DNA of 64,000 nucleotides, from contig NZ_FLKH01000012.1 in the NCBI RefSeq assembly GCF_900086715.1, forward strand, positions 1,736,001-1,800,000. Direction: 5' to 3'. The notes beneath the pieces are model-generated. The model searched no databases. It was not told where the DNA came from and worked only from the letters and a program-made list of their open reading frames with translations. This DNA comes from Gracilibacillus timonensis. Its GTDB lineage: Bacteria > Bacillota > Bacilli > Bacillales > Amphibacillaceae. Shown here one piece after another: positions 25,976 to 35,716 of the stretch. Position 1 is the stretch's first letter. Every line of letters starts with the position of its first letter. A program made the position numbers and the translations under genes.

Positions 25976-28231
25976 TTACATACTTTCATGGAACGTACGA
26001 TTGATCACGTCGATTTGTTGTTCTCTGGTTAGCTTAATAAAGTTGACCGCATAACCGGACACCCGGATCGTTAGCTGTGGGTATTCTTCTGGGTGATCCA
26101 TCGCATCAAGTAAGGTCTCTCGGTCAAATACGTTGACGTTTAGGTGATGACCATGCTTGATGGCATAACCATCTAACATACCAGCAAGGTTGGATTTTCT
26201 TGTATCTTCATCTTTTCCTAATGCCTTTGGCACAATCGAGAATGTGTTAGAAATACCATCCTGGGCATAATCGTATGGCATTTTAGCAACGGAGCTTAGA
26301 GAAGCTAAGGAACCATTTTGATCACGACCATGTAATGGGTTAGCACCTGGTGCAAATGGCTCACCAGCCTTACGTCCGTCTGGTGTATTACCGGTTTTCT
26401 TACCATAAACCACATTGGAAGTGATCGTAAGAATCGATTGGGTGTGTACCGAATTGCGATACGTGTGATGTTTTTTTACTTTATTCATAAAGGCTTTCAC
26501 CAGATCAACGGCAATTTCATCAACACGATCATCGTTATTACCGTATTTCGGGAAATCCCCTTCGATTTCGTAATCTACTACAACGCCATCTTCATCACGG
26601 ATCGTTTTTACTTTTGCATATTTTATCGCACTTAAGGAATCAGCTACAACAGACAGTCCGGCAATACCACATGCCATCGTACGTAAGACATCGCGATCAT
26701 GCAGTGCCATTTCTAAACGCTCATAGCTGTATTTATCATGCATGTAATGGATAATGTTTAAAGCATTGACATACAATCCGGATAGCCAATCTAACATCGT
26801 ATCGTATTTTTCCATTACTTCGTCATAGTCTAAATATTCCGAGGTAATGGGTGCATAATTTGGTGCTACTTGCATTTTCAGTTTTTCGTCGACACCGCCG
26901 TTAATCGAATAAAGCAATGCCTTAGCAAGATTGGCTCGTGCACCAAAGAACTGCATTTGTTTACCGATGCGCATGGCGGATACACAACAGGCAATACCAT
27001 AATCATCACCATAATGCTCCCGCATCAAGTCATCATTTTCATATTGAATCGAGCTTGTTTTAATCGACATCTTAGCGCAATATTTCTTATAGTTATCTGG
27101 TAATTGTGTCGACCATAACACGGTTAAGTTTGGTTCTGGCGCTGGGCCTAAGTTATCTAACGTATGCAAGAAGCGATACGAGTTCTTTGTAACTAGCGGA
27201 CGCCCATCCTCAGCCATACCTGCGAGTGACTCGGTTACCCAAGTTGGATCACCGCTAAATAGCTCATTATAATCAGGCGTTCTGGCGAATTTTACCAGAC
27301 GTAGTTTCATAACAAAATGATCGACTAGTTCTTGTGCTTCTTTTTCAGTAAGGTTACCATTTGCGATATCTCTTTCAACATAGATATCAAGGAACGTCGA
27401 TACACGCCCAAGACTCATCGCGGCGCCATTCTGTTCTTTGATAGCTGCCAAATAGCCAAAATATAGCCATTGGAAAGCCTCTTGTGCCGTTGTTGCTGGC
27501 TGTGAAATATCAAAGTCGTAAGCCGCTCCTAGTTGTTTTAATTCTTGCAAAGCACGGATTTGTTCTGCTGTTTCTTCCCGATCACGGATGATGTCCTCGG
27601 TCATCGTGCCATCACCAATCCTATCAAGCTCTTGTTTCTTTTCAGAGATTAGGCGATCCACACCATATAGTGCCACACGACGGTAATCACCGATGATACG
27701 TCCACGGCCGTATGCATCTGGCAAACCAGTTACAATACCTGCCTTCCTTGCTGCCCGGATTTCCGGTGTATATACATCAAACACACCTTGATTATGTGTT
27801 TTGCGATGTTCTGTGAATGTTTTCACTACTTCATCATCTACTTGATAACCATACGATTCCGCTGCCGCTACTGCCATTCGAATACCGCCAAATGGCTGCA
27901 ACGATCGCTTAAATGGTTTATCTGTTTGTACACCTACTACTTTTTCTTTGCTTTTATTTAAATAACCAGCACCATGAGATGTAATCGTTGAAACGATTTT
28001 TGTATCCAAGTCATATACGCCGCCATTTTCCCGTTCTTCTTTCGTTAACTGCATCACCTGATCCCACAATGCCTTCGTCGCAACGGTGGCGTCTGCTAAG
28101 AAATCTTCTTTTCCTTCATATAACGTAAAGTTCTGTAGAATAAAATCACGCACATCAATTTCCTTTTGCCATTTACCTTCACGGAAGCCTTTCCAAGGGA
28201 CACTTTTGGTAACTTCTTCTGCTACTTTCAT
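25976..28231 (-). CDS. pflB: formate C-acetyltransferase (pyruvate formate-lyase)
   Basis: 751-residue glycyl-radical enzyme converting pyruvate and CoA to acetyl-CoA and formate during fermentation. The paired catalytic cysteines are in [17 protein letters not shown] and the radical glycine is in [11 protein letters not shown] close to the C-terminus. The N-terminal [20 protein letters not shown] is typical of Firmicutes PflB. A GGAGG site precedes the ATG. Three redox-type operator palindromes lie upstream, so control by Rex (NADH/NAD) is likely. It forms a unit with pflA. Confidence 0.97.
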   Translation of the reverse strand: MKVAEEVTKSVPWKGFREGKWQKEIDVRDFILQNFTLYEGKEDFLADATVATKALWDQVMQLTKEERENGGVYDLDTKIVSTITSHGAGYLNKSKEKVVGVQTDKPFKRSLQPFGGIRMAVAAAESYGYQVDDEVVKTFTEHRKTHNQGVFDVYTPEIRAARKAGIVTGLPDAYGRGRIIGDYRRVALYGVDRLISEKKQELDRIGDGTMTEDIIRDREETAEQIRALQELKQLGAAYDFDISQPATTAQEAFQWLYFGYLAAIKEQNGAAMSLGRVSTFLDIYVERDIANGNLTEKEAQELVDHFVMKLRLVKFARTPDYNELFSGDPTWVTESLAGMAEDGRPLVTKNSYRFLHTLDNLGPAPEPNLTVLWSTQLPDNYKKYCAKMSIKTSSIQYENDDLMREHYGDDYGIACCVSAMRIGKQMQFFGARANLAKALLYSINGGVDEKLKMQVAPNYAPITSEYLDYDEVMEKYDTMLDWLSGLYVNALNIIHYMHDKYSYERLEMALHDRDVLRTMACGIAGLSVVADSLSAIKYAKVKTIRDEDGVVVDYEIEGDFPKYGNNDDRVDEIAVDLVKAFMNKVKKHHTYRNSVHTQSILTITSNVVYGKKTGNTPDGRKAGEPFAPGANPLHGRDQNGSLASLSSVAKMPYDYAQDGISNTFSIVPKALGKDEDTRKSNLAGMLDGYAIKHGHHLNVNVFDRETLLDAMDHPEEYPQLTIRVSGYAVNFIKLTREQQIDVINRTFHESM

Positions 28232-28254
28232 CTCCTATACCTCCTCCATTGATT

Positions 28255-28280
28255 ACATTTGTTCAAATATTCACAAATGT
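28255..28280. promoter_or_regulatory. Rex-like operator upstream of pflB
   Basis: TTGTTCAAATATTCACAA at 28259-28276 matches the Rex consensus TTGTGAAATATTTCACAA at most positions, and the flanks extend the dyad to ACATTTGT...ACAAATGT. It is 24 bp upstream of the pflB start. Confidence 0.7.
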
Positions 28281-28320
28281 ATCTTATTTATATTATAACG
28301 CGTTTTAAGCCGCTGATAAA

Positions 28321-28384
28321 GTGAAACAATTCACATTTAAAAAAGTTGTCATGGTTTATTCTTAAAATGTTCACATTTTCACAA
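28321..28384. promoter_or_regulatory. two further Rex-like sites
   Basis: GTGAAACAATTCAC at 28321-28334 is a perfect GTGAA/TTCAC dyad, and ATGTTCACATTTTCACAA at 28367-28384 matches the Rex consensus in its right half. With the site at 28255 this gives three sites in 130 bp between the divergent genes. Confidence 0.5.
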
Positions 28385-28428
28385 ATTTACTTAGATTGCA
28401 TATTCCGAATAAAAATAATCTCGATTAA

Positions 28429-28457
28429 TTGAGAATTATTATCATTTGTTGTATAGT
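28429..28457 (+). promoter_or_regulatory. promoter with overlapping Fur box
   Basis: TTGAGA (28429-28434) and TATAGT (28452-28457) are 17 bp apart. TGAGAATTATTATCA at 28430-28444 matches the 7-1-7 Fur consensus TGATAATNATTATCA with one mismatch and covers the -35 and spacer, so iron-bound Fur should block this promoter. Confidence 0.8.
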
Positions 28458-28491
28458 AGATAATAACATTAAAAATAATGGAGGAGATACC

Positions 28492-29199
28492 ATGCAGATA
28501 TATTGGACCAAAATAAATAAGATTATTGATGAAACCCCCGAGGTGAAAACGTACTTTCTTGACTGTCCAGAAGGCTTTACCTGGGAAGAAGGAGCTCATA
28601 CCCATTTCGCATTAGAAGGTTTTAATGCCGGGGATAAACCAAATCGCAGCCTGATTCGTCATATGTCCATTTCTACTTTACCGCATGAAAACGCCATCGG
28701 TATTACAACACGCATTAAAGACGAATGTTCCGAGTTTAAAACGATTCTCAAAAATCTAGAAGTCGGCAATGAAGTGGCCTTATTTAAGACGCATTCCAAT
28801 GTACCGCTTAGAAGAGAAGACAAAAATGTGTACCTTCTGTCATCAGGTGTCGGCCTGGCAACGTTCCGACCACTTATCATGGATTATTTGGAACGTGCGG
28901 ACAATGTCACTCACATTCATTCCTTGAATATCGATTCATCAAGAGACTTCTTATTTCCAACAATTTTCGAAACAACAGCGGATAAGAAATTCACATCCCA
29001 GTTTGTCGATAATCGCAAAGACTACTATGATAAAGTGAAAAATCTTGCTATAGATAAGGATGGACTTTTCTATGTTGTCGGCAGTGATGAATTCCTTGTA
29101 CAGAATATTGAAGTATTGCTTGAACAAGGCATCAAGCCGGAGCAGATTAAGCTTGATAAGCATGAACAACAATTACCTGAGTTTTTATCACTCGTTTAA
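28492..29199 (+). CDS. FAD-dependent reductase, ferredoxin-reductase-like, Fur-regulated
   Basis: 235-residue flavin reductase of the ferredoxin-NADP reductase superfamily. RHMSISTLP is the FAD-binding RxxS element and SSGVGLATFRPL the pyridine-nucleotide loop; FYVVGSDEFLVQNI is the usual C-terminal GxDxF-like segment. There is no iron-sulfur domain. The start is the ATG at 28492, with GGAGGAGA 5 nt upstream, not an earlier in-frame codon inside the promoter. The Fur box suggests a role in iron limitation, for example ferric-siderophore reduction; electron supply to PflA is an alternative given the divergent pfl genes. Confidence 0.78.
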   Translation: MQIYWTKINKIIDETPEVKTYFLDCPEGFTWEEGAHTHFALEGFNAGDKPNRSLIRHMSISTLPHENAIGITTRIKDECSEFKTILKNLEVGNEVALFKTHSNVPLRREDKNVYLLSSGVGLATFRPLIMDYLERADNVTHIHSLNIDSSRDFLFPTIFETTADKKFTSQFVDNRKDYYDKVKNLAIDKDGLFYVVGSDEFLVQNIEVLLEQGIKPEQIKLDKHEQQLPEFLSLV

Positions 29200-29203
29200 C
29201 CAG

Positions 29204-29236
29204 ACAGGATAGCACTTTTGTGTTATCCTGTTTTTT
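29204..29236 (+). terminator. terminator after flavin reductase
   Basis: ACAGGATAGCAC pairs with GTGTTATCCTGT (one G-T pair) over a 4-nt loop, followed by TTTTTT. Confidence 0.92.
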
Positions 29237-29374
29237 ATAAGCTAGAAAAGTTTATAAACCTTGATATAATAGGACTTGGAATGATTTGATCTTGAACGAA
29301 TAGGCCGTTCAGTGACTACGTTTAGTGGTCGGTATAGGACCGGGTGGATTTTTGCTCGATTTTCTTATGAAACA

Positions 29375-29869
<495 letters not shown>

Positions 29870-29974
29870 TTACCCTCTATCTTGCAAAAAAAACAGCCAA
29901 AGTGCAAGCGTTGGATGCATGAAATACTTGATTATGGGGTATCTTGCACAATAAGACCACTGGAGGTGTGAAGG

Positions 29975-30493
29975 ATGAAAAAGGCCTTATTAGTCATTGA
30001 TCTCATTAATGACTTTAACTTTTATGAAGGAGATCTTTTACTACAAAATACGAAAGAGATCCTGCCGAACATTCAGAAATTAAAACGTCATGCCAAGGAG
30101 AAAAACTATCCGATCATTTATGTGAATGATCATTACGATACATGGGAAACCGACTATAAACAGATCGCCCAAGCCTGCACAACGCCGAAGAATGCCGAGG
30201 TCGTGGAAATGGGCATACCGGAGAAGGAAGACTATTTTATTATGAAACCACAGATGTCTGGTTTCTTTCGTACTCCGTTACGTTCCTTGTTAGAAAATTT
30301 GGGTATCGAGCAATTGATTATGACCGGCATTGCCGGAAATATTTGCGTATTATTCACCGCCAATGACGCTCATATGCGTGGATATTCCTTGCATGTCCCA
30401 GAAAATTGTGTGGCCTCTAACACCGATCGGCATAATCATGAGGCATTAAAACTGATGTCTGAAGTATTCAAAGTAGACACCAGTCCGATATAA
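29975..30493 (+). CDS. yaaI: isochorismatase-family cysteine hydrolase YaaI
   Basis: 172-residue hydrolase of the isochorismatase-like fold. The catalytic triad is visible as Asp9 in LLVIDLINDF, a lysine in DYFIMKPQMSG, and the cysteine in IAGNICVLFTAND. Family members cleave amides or isochorismate; this one's substrate is unknown. CTGGAGGTG precedes the ATG. The position between tadA and yaaH, divergent from tadA, is that of B. subtilis yaaI, which supports orthology. Confidence 0.88.
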   Translation: MKKALLVIDLINDFNFYEGDLLLQNTKEILPNIQKLKRHAKEKNYPIIYVNDHYDTWETDYKQIAQACTTPKNAEVVEMGIPEKEDYFIMKPQMSGFFRTPLRSLLENLGIEQLIMTGIAGNICVLFTANDAHMRGYSLHVPENCVASNTDRHNHEALKLMSEVFKVDTSPI

Positions 30494-30573
30494 TCGTCGT
30501 TCTATCTCTTCTTGCTCCGACATAAACATAGATATAGAGGGTTTTATTCAGGAGGAGAAGGGAGAACATTTCT

Positions 30574-31860
30574 GTGCAAATTTATCTAGTGAAACAAGGA
30601 GATAGTCTATATCAGATTGCCAACCAATTTGGGATTTCAACGGAGGCAATCACCACTGCGAATGAAATCGATCCAGCACTGACTTTGGTTGTGGGACAAA
30701 CGCTTGTCATCCCAACTTATGGCCGCTTTTACACCGTTCAGCCGGGAGATAGCCTATATACGATTGGGCAGCGTTTCAACATATCCGTTACCGAGCTTGC
30801 TCAAGTGAATCAAATCAACATGTACCAACCGCTTTCGATTGGAATGACGTTATATATCCCCGAACAGCCCAAAACAACGATTGATGTCAATGCCTACATT
30901 GAGCCTTTTGGTGATACGGTTTCCAATGCATTAGAGAGCGCCGCACGAAAACATGCAGAGCAGCTTACCTATTTGGCACCTTCCTTCTATCGTGTCGATC
31001 GAGAAGGAAATTTAATCGCACCGCCACTCAATCAATTTGCCGCCATTGCAGAAGAAAACGGCGTCACTTTAATGTTGGCAGTGACCAACTTAGAAGAAGG
31101 GGGTTTTAGTGCAGAGCTGGGCAGGATTATTTTAACCGATGAAGCCGTTCAAGACCAAATGCTGGACCAAATTATCGAAACAGCACAAGAGATCGGCTTT
31201 GGTGATGTTCATTTTGATTTTGAATTCTTACCACCAGAAAATCGAGAAGATTATAACCAATTCCTTAGAAAGGCGACCGAGCGACTTCATCAGGAAGGGC
31301 TGCTTGTATCTACGGCTTTGGCACCTAAGACAAGTGCCGAACAGCAGGGTAATTGGTATGAGGCGCATGACTATCAGGCACATGGGGAGATCGTTGATTT
31401 TGTAGTATTAATGACGTACGAATGGGGGTATAGCGGTGGTCCGCCAATGGCTGTGTCACCAATAGGACCTGTACGGGATGTGGTGAACTACGCCTTAACG
31501 GAAATGCCCGCTAATAAAATCCTGTTAGGTCAAAATTTATATGGATATGACTGGACGCTCCCTTATGAACCAGGAGGAGAATACGCCCAGGCGGTAAGCC
31601 CGCAACAGGCTGTTCAATTGGCAAGGGACTATAATCAGGCCATTCTCTATGATGAAGAAGCTCAGGCGCCTTACTTCTTCTATACCGATGAGGATGGTAA
31701 CCGACATGAGGTCTGGTTTGAAGATGCCCGTTCGATCGAAGCCAAATTTGACCTGATCCGGGAAAAACAATTACGCGGCATCAGCTATTGGAAGCTGGGC
31801 TTGGCCTTTCCACAAAATTGGCTGTTGCTAGGTGATCAGTTTCATATTAATAAACGGTAA
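30574..31860 (+). CDS. yaaH: spore peptidoglycan hydrolase YaaH (LysM + GH18)
   Basis: 428-residue cortex-lytic N-acetylglucosaminidase related to YaaH/SleL, acting during spore germination. Two LysM repeats at about 2-46 and 50-94 (YLVKQGDSLYQIANQFGIS and YTVQPGDSLYTIGQRFNIS) bind glycan; a GH18 barrel follows with the catalytic segment DVHFDFEFLPPENRE, whose glutamate is the expected acid/base. There is no signal peptide, as usual for this coat/cortex-associated protein. The start is a GTG after GGAGGAGAAGGGAG. Adjacent to yaaI as in B. subtilis. Confidence 0.93.
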   Translation: MQIYLVKQGDSLYQIANQFGISTEAITTANEIDPALTLVVGQTLVIPTYGRFYTVQPGDSLYTIGQRFNISVTELAQVNQINMYQPLSIGMTLYIPEQPKTTIDVNAYIEPFGDTVSNALESAARKHAEQLTYLAPSFYRVDREGNLIAPPLNQFAAIAEENGVTLMLAVTNLEEGGFSAELGRIILTDEAVQDQMLDQIIETAQEIGFGDVHFDFEFLPPENREDYNQFLRKATERLHQEGLLVSTALAPKTSAEQQGNWYEAHDYQAHGEIVDFVVLMTYEWGYSGGPPMAVSPIGPVRDVVNYALTEMPANKILLGQNLYGYDWTLPYEPGGEYAQAVSPQQAVQLARDYNQAILYDEEAQAPYFFYTDEDGNRHEVWFEDARSIEAKFDLIREKQLRGISYWKLGLAFPQNWLLLGDQFHINKR

Positions 31861-31863
31861 AAA

Positions 31864-31898
31864 AGGGGGTAGCCTATTCTCATGGCTACTCCCTTTCT
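31864..31898. terminator. bidirectional terminator yaaH / nsrR
   Basis: GGGGGTAGCC and GGCTACTCCC pair over a 10-nt loop; A-run before and T-rich tract after. It overlaps the 3' end of the converging nsrR gene. Confidence 0.8.
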
Positions 31899-32323
31899 AT
31901 TCCCATTAATGCTTGCAGCTCGTCCTTATTCTCGATCAGATCAGCCAGCGTATATTGATTTAATACCTCAAAGAAGGCACGGATCGCCTCACTCAATGCC
32001 GTGCGTAATTTACAGACCGGTGTGATGACACATTGATTATGCTCACTATCAAAGCATTCTACCAGATAAAAATCATTTTCCATTAAGCGCACCACCGCTC
32101 CAATATTAATCGTATCGGCATCACGTGCCAGCCTAATTCCTCCATTACGTCCTCTGGTCGTTTCAATATACTCATTGACGCTCAATTGGTGGACTACTTT
32201 ACGAATATGTTCTGCAGATATATAAAAGGTATCCGAGATTTCTTTGATACTTACCTTGTGATCGCTTGCCCCAGCATAGATCAACACACGTAAGGCGTAA
32301 TCGGTATATTTTTTTAATCGCAT
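31886..32323 (-). CDS. nsrR: Rrf2-family nitric-oxide-sensing repressor NsrR
   Basis: 145-residue winged-HTH regulator. The N-terminus RLKKYTDYALRVLIYAGA and the recognition region ISAEHIRKVVHQLSVNEYIE are typical of Rrf2 proteins. Three cysteines in VECFDSEHNQCVITPVCKL match the NsrR [4Fe-4S] cluster ligands, which distinguishes it from CymR or IscR. Nitric oxide destroys the cluster and relieves repression. It is divergent from hmp, and a 25-bp palindrome overlaps the hmp promoter, so hmp is the obvious target. Confidence 0.92.
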   Translation of the reverse strand: MRLKKYTDYALRVLIYAGASDHKVSIKEISDTFYISAEHIRKVVHQLSVNEYIETTRGRNGGIRLARDADTINIGAVVRLMENDFYLVECFDSEHNQCVITPVCKLRTALSEAIRAFFEVLNQYTLADLIENKDELQALMGIERE

Positions 32324-32393
32324 CGCCTAACTCCTTCCTGCTTTCATTCTATCGAAAAAAAGAGATTAGCGCTAATTATTTTCCACCAAACAC

Positions 32394-32449
32394 TTGAAAA
32401 ACCTCGTCTTCCTTTTGTATAATTAAACATGTATAAAAAATACATGTTT
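32394..32449 (+). promoter_or_regulatory. hmp promoter with NsrR operator
   Basis: TTGAAA (32394-32399) and TATAAT (32418-32423) are 18 bp apart. Immediately downstream AAACATGTAT-N5-ATACATGTTT at 32425-32449 is a perfect 10+10 palindrome over the expected transcription start, in the right place and style for NsrR repression. Confidence 0.85.
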
Positions 32450-32467
32450 AAAATAGGAGTGTTTCTA

Positions 32468-33682
32468 TTGTCTACTACACTTGATCAACAAACGATCAAC
32501 ACGGTGAAGGCAACCGTTCCCGTATTAGCGGAACACGGAAAAGCCATTACCTCCCATTTTTATCAGGAATTATTTATTGCCCATCCTGAGCTGAAAAATA
32601 TCTTTAATCAATCCAATCAACGGAAAGGTGAACAGCCACAAGCATTAGCTAATGCCGTCTATGCCGCGGCAGCCAACATTGATCAACTAGAAAATATTCT
32701 GCCAGTGGTCCAACAAATTGCCCATAAACATCGCAGTCTCAACATTAAGCCGGAGCACTATCCGATCGTTGGAGAGTATTTGTTAAAGGCCATGCGGCAT
32801 GTCTTGCAAGAAGCGGCGACTGATGAGATTATCGAGGCATGGGGCAAGGCCTATAACGTGATTGCTGATGTCTTTATTCAAGTGGAAAAGGGATTATATG
32901 ATGAAGCAGCAGATCAGAATGGAGGATGGACGGGCTACCGTAGCTTCCAAGTCGTGAAAAAAGAAAAAGAAAGTGATGTGATTACCTCTTTTTACTTACA
33001 ACCGGCTGATGAAGGATTATTGCCTGATTATCAAGCAGGACAATATATTACGATCAAAGTGGACATACCAGGTGTACCATACACTTGTCAACGGCAGTAC
33101 AGCCTGTCATGTAAACCCAATCGCGAGTATTTTCGTATTAGTGTGAAGCGAGAAGACGGAATGGCAGGGAATCCTGATGGTGTTGTCTCTCGTTTTCTCC
33201 ATAACTCCATAGAAGAAGGGGATACACTAGAAGTCAGTGCACCTGCCGGGGATTTTATATTAAATCAGGAAGCACAGCCATTAGTATTGATTAGTGGCGG
33301 AGTAGGGTTAACACCATTAACCAGTATGCTGGAAACGGTCGTCACCGAACAGCCGGAACGAGAGGTATATTATATCCATGCGGCACAAAATGAGCGGGTT
33401 CATGCATTGCAACACTCGGTGAATCACATTACAGCTAACCACCCACAAGTCAAGGCATTCACGATTTATGAAAAACCAGAACAGCAAGACAGCTGCGATA
33501 AAACTGGATTTGTTGATCTGGCATTCCTGCAATCGATTCTCCCACATAAAGAAGCGTCCTTTTATTTTTGCGGACCAACGCCATTTATGCGGACGGTTAA
33601 CCAGGCACTAACTAGTTGGCAAGTAGAGCCGGATCATATTTATTATGAATTTTTCGGGCCAAAAGGTAGTTTAGAAGCTTGA
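32468..33682 (+). CDS. hmp: flavohemoglobin (nitric oxide dioxygenase)
   Basis: 404-residue flavohemoprotein that oxidises NO to nitrate with NAD(P)H and O2. The globin domain (about 1-135) has the proximal histidine in IAHKHRSLNIKPEHY; then come an FAD domain with RQYSLSCKPN and a NAD domain with LISGGVGLTPLTSML and FYFCGPTPFM. The start is the TTG at 32468 with TAGGAG 8 nt upstream; an earlier in-frame codon lies inside the operator and cannot be used. Divergent nsrR and the palindrome indicate induction by NO. Confidence 0.95.
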   Translation: MSTTLDQQTINTVKATVPVLAEHGKAITSHFYQELFIAHPELKNIFNQSNQRKGEQPQALANAVYAAAANIDQLENILPVVQQIAHKHRSLNIKPEHYPIVGEYLLKAMRHVLQEAATDEIIEAWGKAYNVIADVFIQVEKGLYDEAADQNGGWTGYRSFQVVKKEKESDVITSFYLQPADEGLLPDYQAGQYITIKVDIPGVPYTCQRQYSLSCKPNREYFRISVKREDGMAGNPDGVVSRFLHNSIEEGDTLEVSAPAGDFILNQEAQPLVLISGGVGLTPLTSMLETVVTEQPEREVYYIHAAQNERVHALQHSVNHITANHPQVKAFTIYEKPEQQDSCDKTGFVDLAFLQSILPHKEASFYFCGPTPFMRTVNQALTSWQVEPDHIYYEFFGPKGSLEA

Positions 33683-33687
33683 TAGCA

Positions 33688-33724
33688 AAGAACCGCCTCC
33701 CACAGATTGGAGACGGTTCTTCTC
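33688..33724. terminator. bidirectional terminator hmp / acsA
   Basis: AAAGAACCGCCTCC pairs with GGAGACGGTTCTT with one mismatch and a loop of about 9 nt between converging genes; T-rich on both exits. Confidence 0.8.
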
Positions 33725-35440
33725 TTATTCTTCTAAAGTAGAGGTATCGCCTGTTGGTAAACCTAATTCCCATGACTTCAGCAAACGACGCATGATTTTA
33801 CCACTACGCGTCTTTGGAATACTGTCGGTAATATCGATCTCACGAGGTGCCGCATGGGCGCTTAACCCTGTTTTAACAAATTGACGGATATCCTCTAACA
33901 GCTCATCTGACTTGTCATAGCCTGGATTTAAGGTGATAAACGCCTTGATAATCTCTCCACGTTCTGGATCCGGTTTACCTATGACACCCGCTTCCGCAAC
34001 GGCTTCATGTTCAATCAATTTACTTTCCACTTCAAATGGGCCAACCCTTTCACCAGAAGTGTTGATCACATCATCCAAGCGACCTTGGAACCAGAAATAA
34101 CCGTCCTCATCCATATACGCACTATCTCCAGATACATACCAACCATTAATAAAATAACTCTCGAATTTACCTGGATTCTTCCAAACCGCCCGCATCATCG
34201 CTGGCCAGCCCTGCTTAATGGCTAAGTTCCCCATCTGATTTGGCGGCAGTTCATTCCCTTCATTATCGACAATGGCAGCCTTGACTCCTGGAACAGGCTT
34301 CCCCATCGATCCCGGACGAATTTCCATACACGGCAAGTTAACAATCAGCTGAGCACCGGTTTCCGTCATCCACCAGGTATCATGGATACGCAAATCCATT
34401 ACCCGTAAGGCCCAAGTGATAACTTCTGGATTTAACGGCTCCCCAACACTCAAGACATGACGCAAACTTGATAGGTCGTATTGCTTCACGACATCCTCGC
34501 CAGCACTGACAAATTTACGCAAAGCCGTCGGCGCTGTATACCAAACCGTTACTTTATTATTTTGTATCGTTTCATACCAAGATTCTGGCGTAAATCTGCC
34601 CCCTCTAACGACATTGGTAACCCCATTTAACCAAGGCGCAAAAATACCATAACTGGTTCCGGTTACCCAACCTGGATCTGCTGTACACCAATAGATATCA
34701 TCTTCTTTAAAATCAAGTACCCACTGCCCGGTTGCATAATGCTGCACCATGGCATTGTGAACATGATAAACCCCTTTTGGTTTACCTGTCGAGCCCGAAG
34801 TATAGTGAATCAGCATACCGTCTTCTAAATCTACCCATTCGATAGCGAACGAATCAGATGCTGTTTCCATTTCTTTATCAAAGTCAATATACCCGTCCTC
34901 GGTTACTTCATCTGCCCCAACCAAAACAACCTTTTTTAAATCCGGTAATTCATCCACTGGCACGCGGTGTAACAATTCCGGTGTCGTAATCAGCATGGCA
35001 GCCTCACTATCCTCCAAGCGATCACGAACAGCCTGCTCCATAAATGCCTCGAATAACGGACCGGCAATCGCACCCACTTTGAGAATACCGAAGAAACAAG
35101 CATAAAATTCAGGTGCACGTGGCATAAATAAGAAAACGCGATCCCCTTTTTCAATACCGTATTTCTTCCATATATTTGCTGTTTTATTACTTAATTTACT
35201 CAACTGCTCAAAGGTTAGACTTTCTTCTCTGTCCGGCGCAGAATAGATTAACGCCGTCTGATTTTTCTTGTTTGGATTTTCTGCATGACGATCAATCGCC
35301 TCATAGGCAGCGTTGACCTTTCCCGTTTCATTCCAGCTAAACGCCTTGTTTATTTCTCCCCAGTCAAACGTTTCTTTCAGTGTTTCCAGATCCCCGACAT
35401 TATGGTTACCGGATCTTGCAGGCACCTTTGTCATATCCAT
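33725..35440 (-). CDS. acsA: acetyl-CoA synthetase
   Basis: 571-residue AMP-forming acyl-CoA ligase, the length of B. subtilis AcsA (572), activating acetate to acetyl-CoA. The adenylate-forming P-loop is YTSGSTGKPKGVYHVHN, the A5 motif WWMTETGAQ, A8 is WFQGRLDDVINTSGERVGP, and the catalytic C-terminal lysine is in PKTRSGKIMRR, the site of regulatory acetylation in AcsA. GAGAGGTGA precedes the ATG. A good cre site in its leader fits repression by CcpA on preferred sugars. Confidence 0.95.
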   Translation of the reverse strand: MDMTKVPARSGNHNVGDLETLKETFDWGEINKAFSWNETGKVNAAYEAIDRHAENPNKKNQTALIYSAPDREESLTFEQLSKLSNKTANIWKKYGIEKGDRVFLFMPRAPEFYACFFGILKVGAIAGPLFEAFMEQAVRDRLEDSEAAMLITTPELLHRVPVDELPDLKKVVLVGADEVTEDGYIDFDKEMETASDSFAIEWVDLEDGMLIHYTSGSTGKPKGVYHVHNAMVQHYATGQWVLDFKEDDIYWCTADPGWVTGTSYGIFAPWLNGVTNVVRGGRFTPESWYETIQNNKVTVWYTAPTALRKFVSAGEDVVKQYDLSSLRHVLSVGEPLNPEVITWALRVMDLRIHDTWWMTETGAQLIVNLPCMEIRPGSMGKPVPGVKAAIVDNEGNELPPNQMGNLAIKQGWPAMMRAVWKNPGKFESYFINGWYVSGDSAYMDEDGYFWFQGRLDDVINTSGERVGPFEVESKLIEHEAVAEAGVIGKPDPERGEIIKAFITLNPGYDKSDELLEDIRQFVKTGLSAHAAPREIDITDSIPKTRSGKIMRRLLKSWELGLPTGDTSTLEE

Positions 35441-35460
35441 CTAAATCACCTCTCCCAAAA

Positions 35461-35529
35461 TGTTAACGCATACAATGATAGTTGTAATCCCTTACAAATA
35501 TATTGTAACGCAATCACATTAGAAAGCAA
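35461..35529 (-). promoter_or_regulatory. acsA promoter and cre site
   Basis: On the minus strand TTGCTT (35524-35529) and TACAAT (35502-35507) are 16 bp apart. TGTATGCGTTAACA at 35461-35474 matches the cre consensus TGWAANCGNTNWCA at 13 of 14 positions and lies about 20-35 nt past the likely transcription start, a roadblock position for CcpA. Confidence 0.7.
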
Positions 35530-35716
35530 GGCATAGACGCTAGAAAATAATCGATAAAAATCAGCTAATATACGCCGAACACTGGTATAGAGGTGTATAT
35601 CACGATTTTTCAGAAAAAATATAAATTTTATCCTCTTCATTGTCCATCTGATGCACTATAATCTGTGAGTTGCCATGTCAGCAAACGATGAAATATAACT
35701 GTGCTATATACTAAAA

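Noticed and set aside
28321-28384. Fnr or ArcA-type sites for the dyads upstream of pflB
   Set aside because: The half-sites TTCACAA/TTGTG fit Rex better than the Fnr consensus TGTGA-N6-TCACA, although Fnr cannot be fully excluded.
35446-35640. 64-codon minus-strand frame upstream of acsA
   Set aside because: It covers the acsA promoter and cre site and has no ribosome site.
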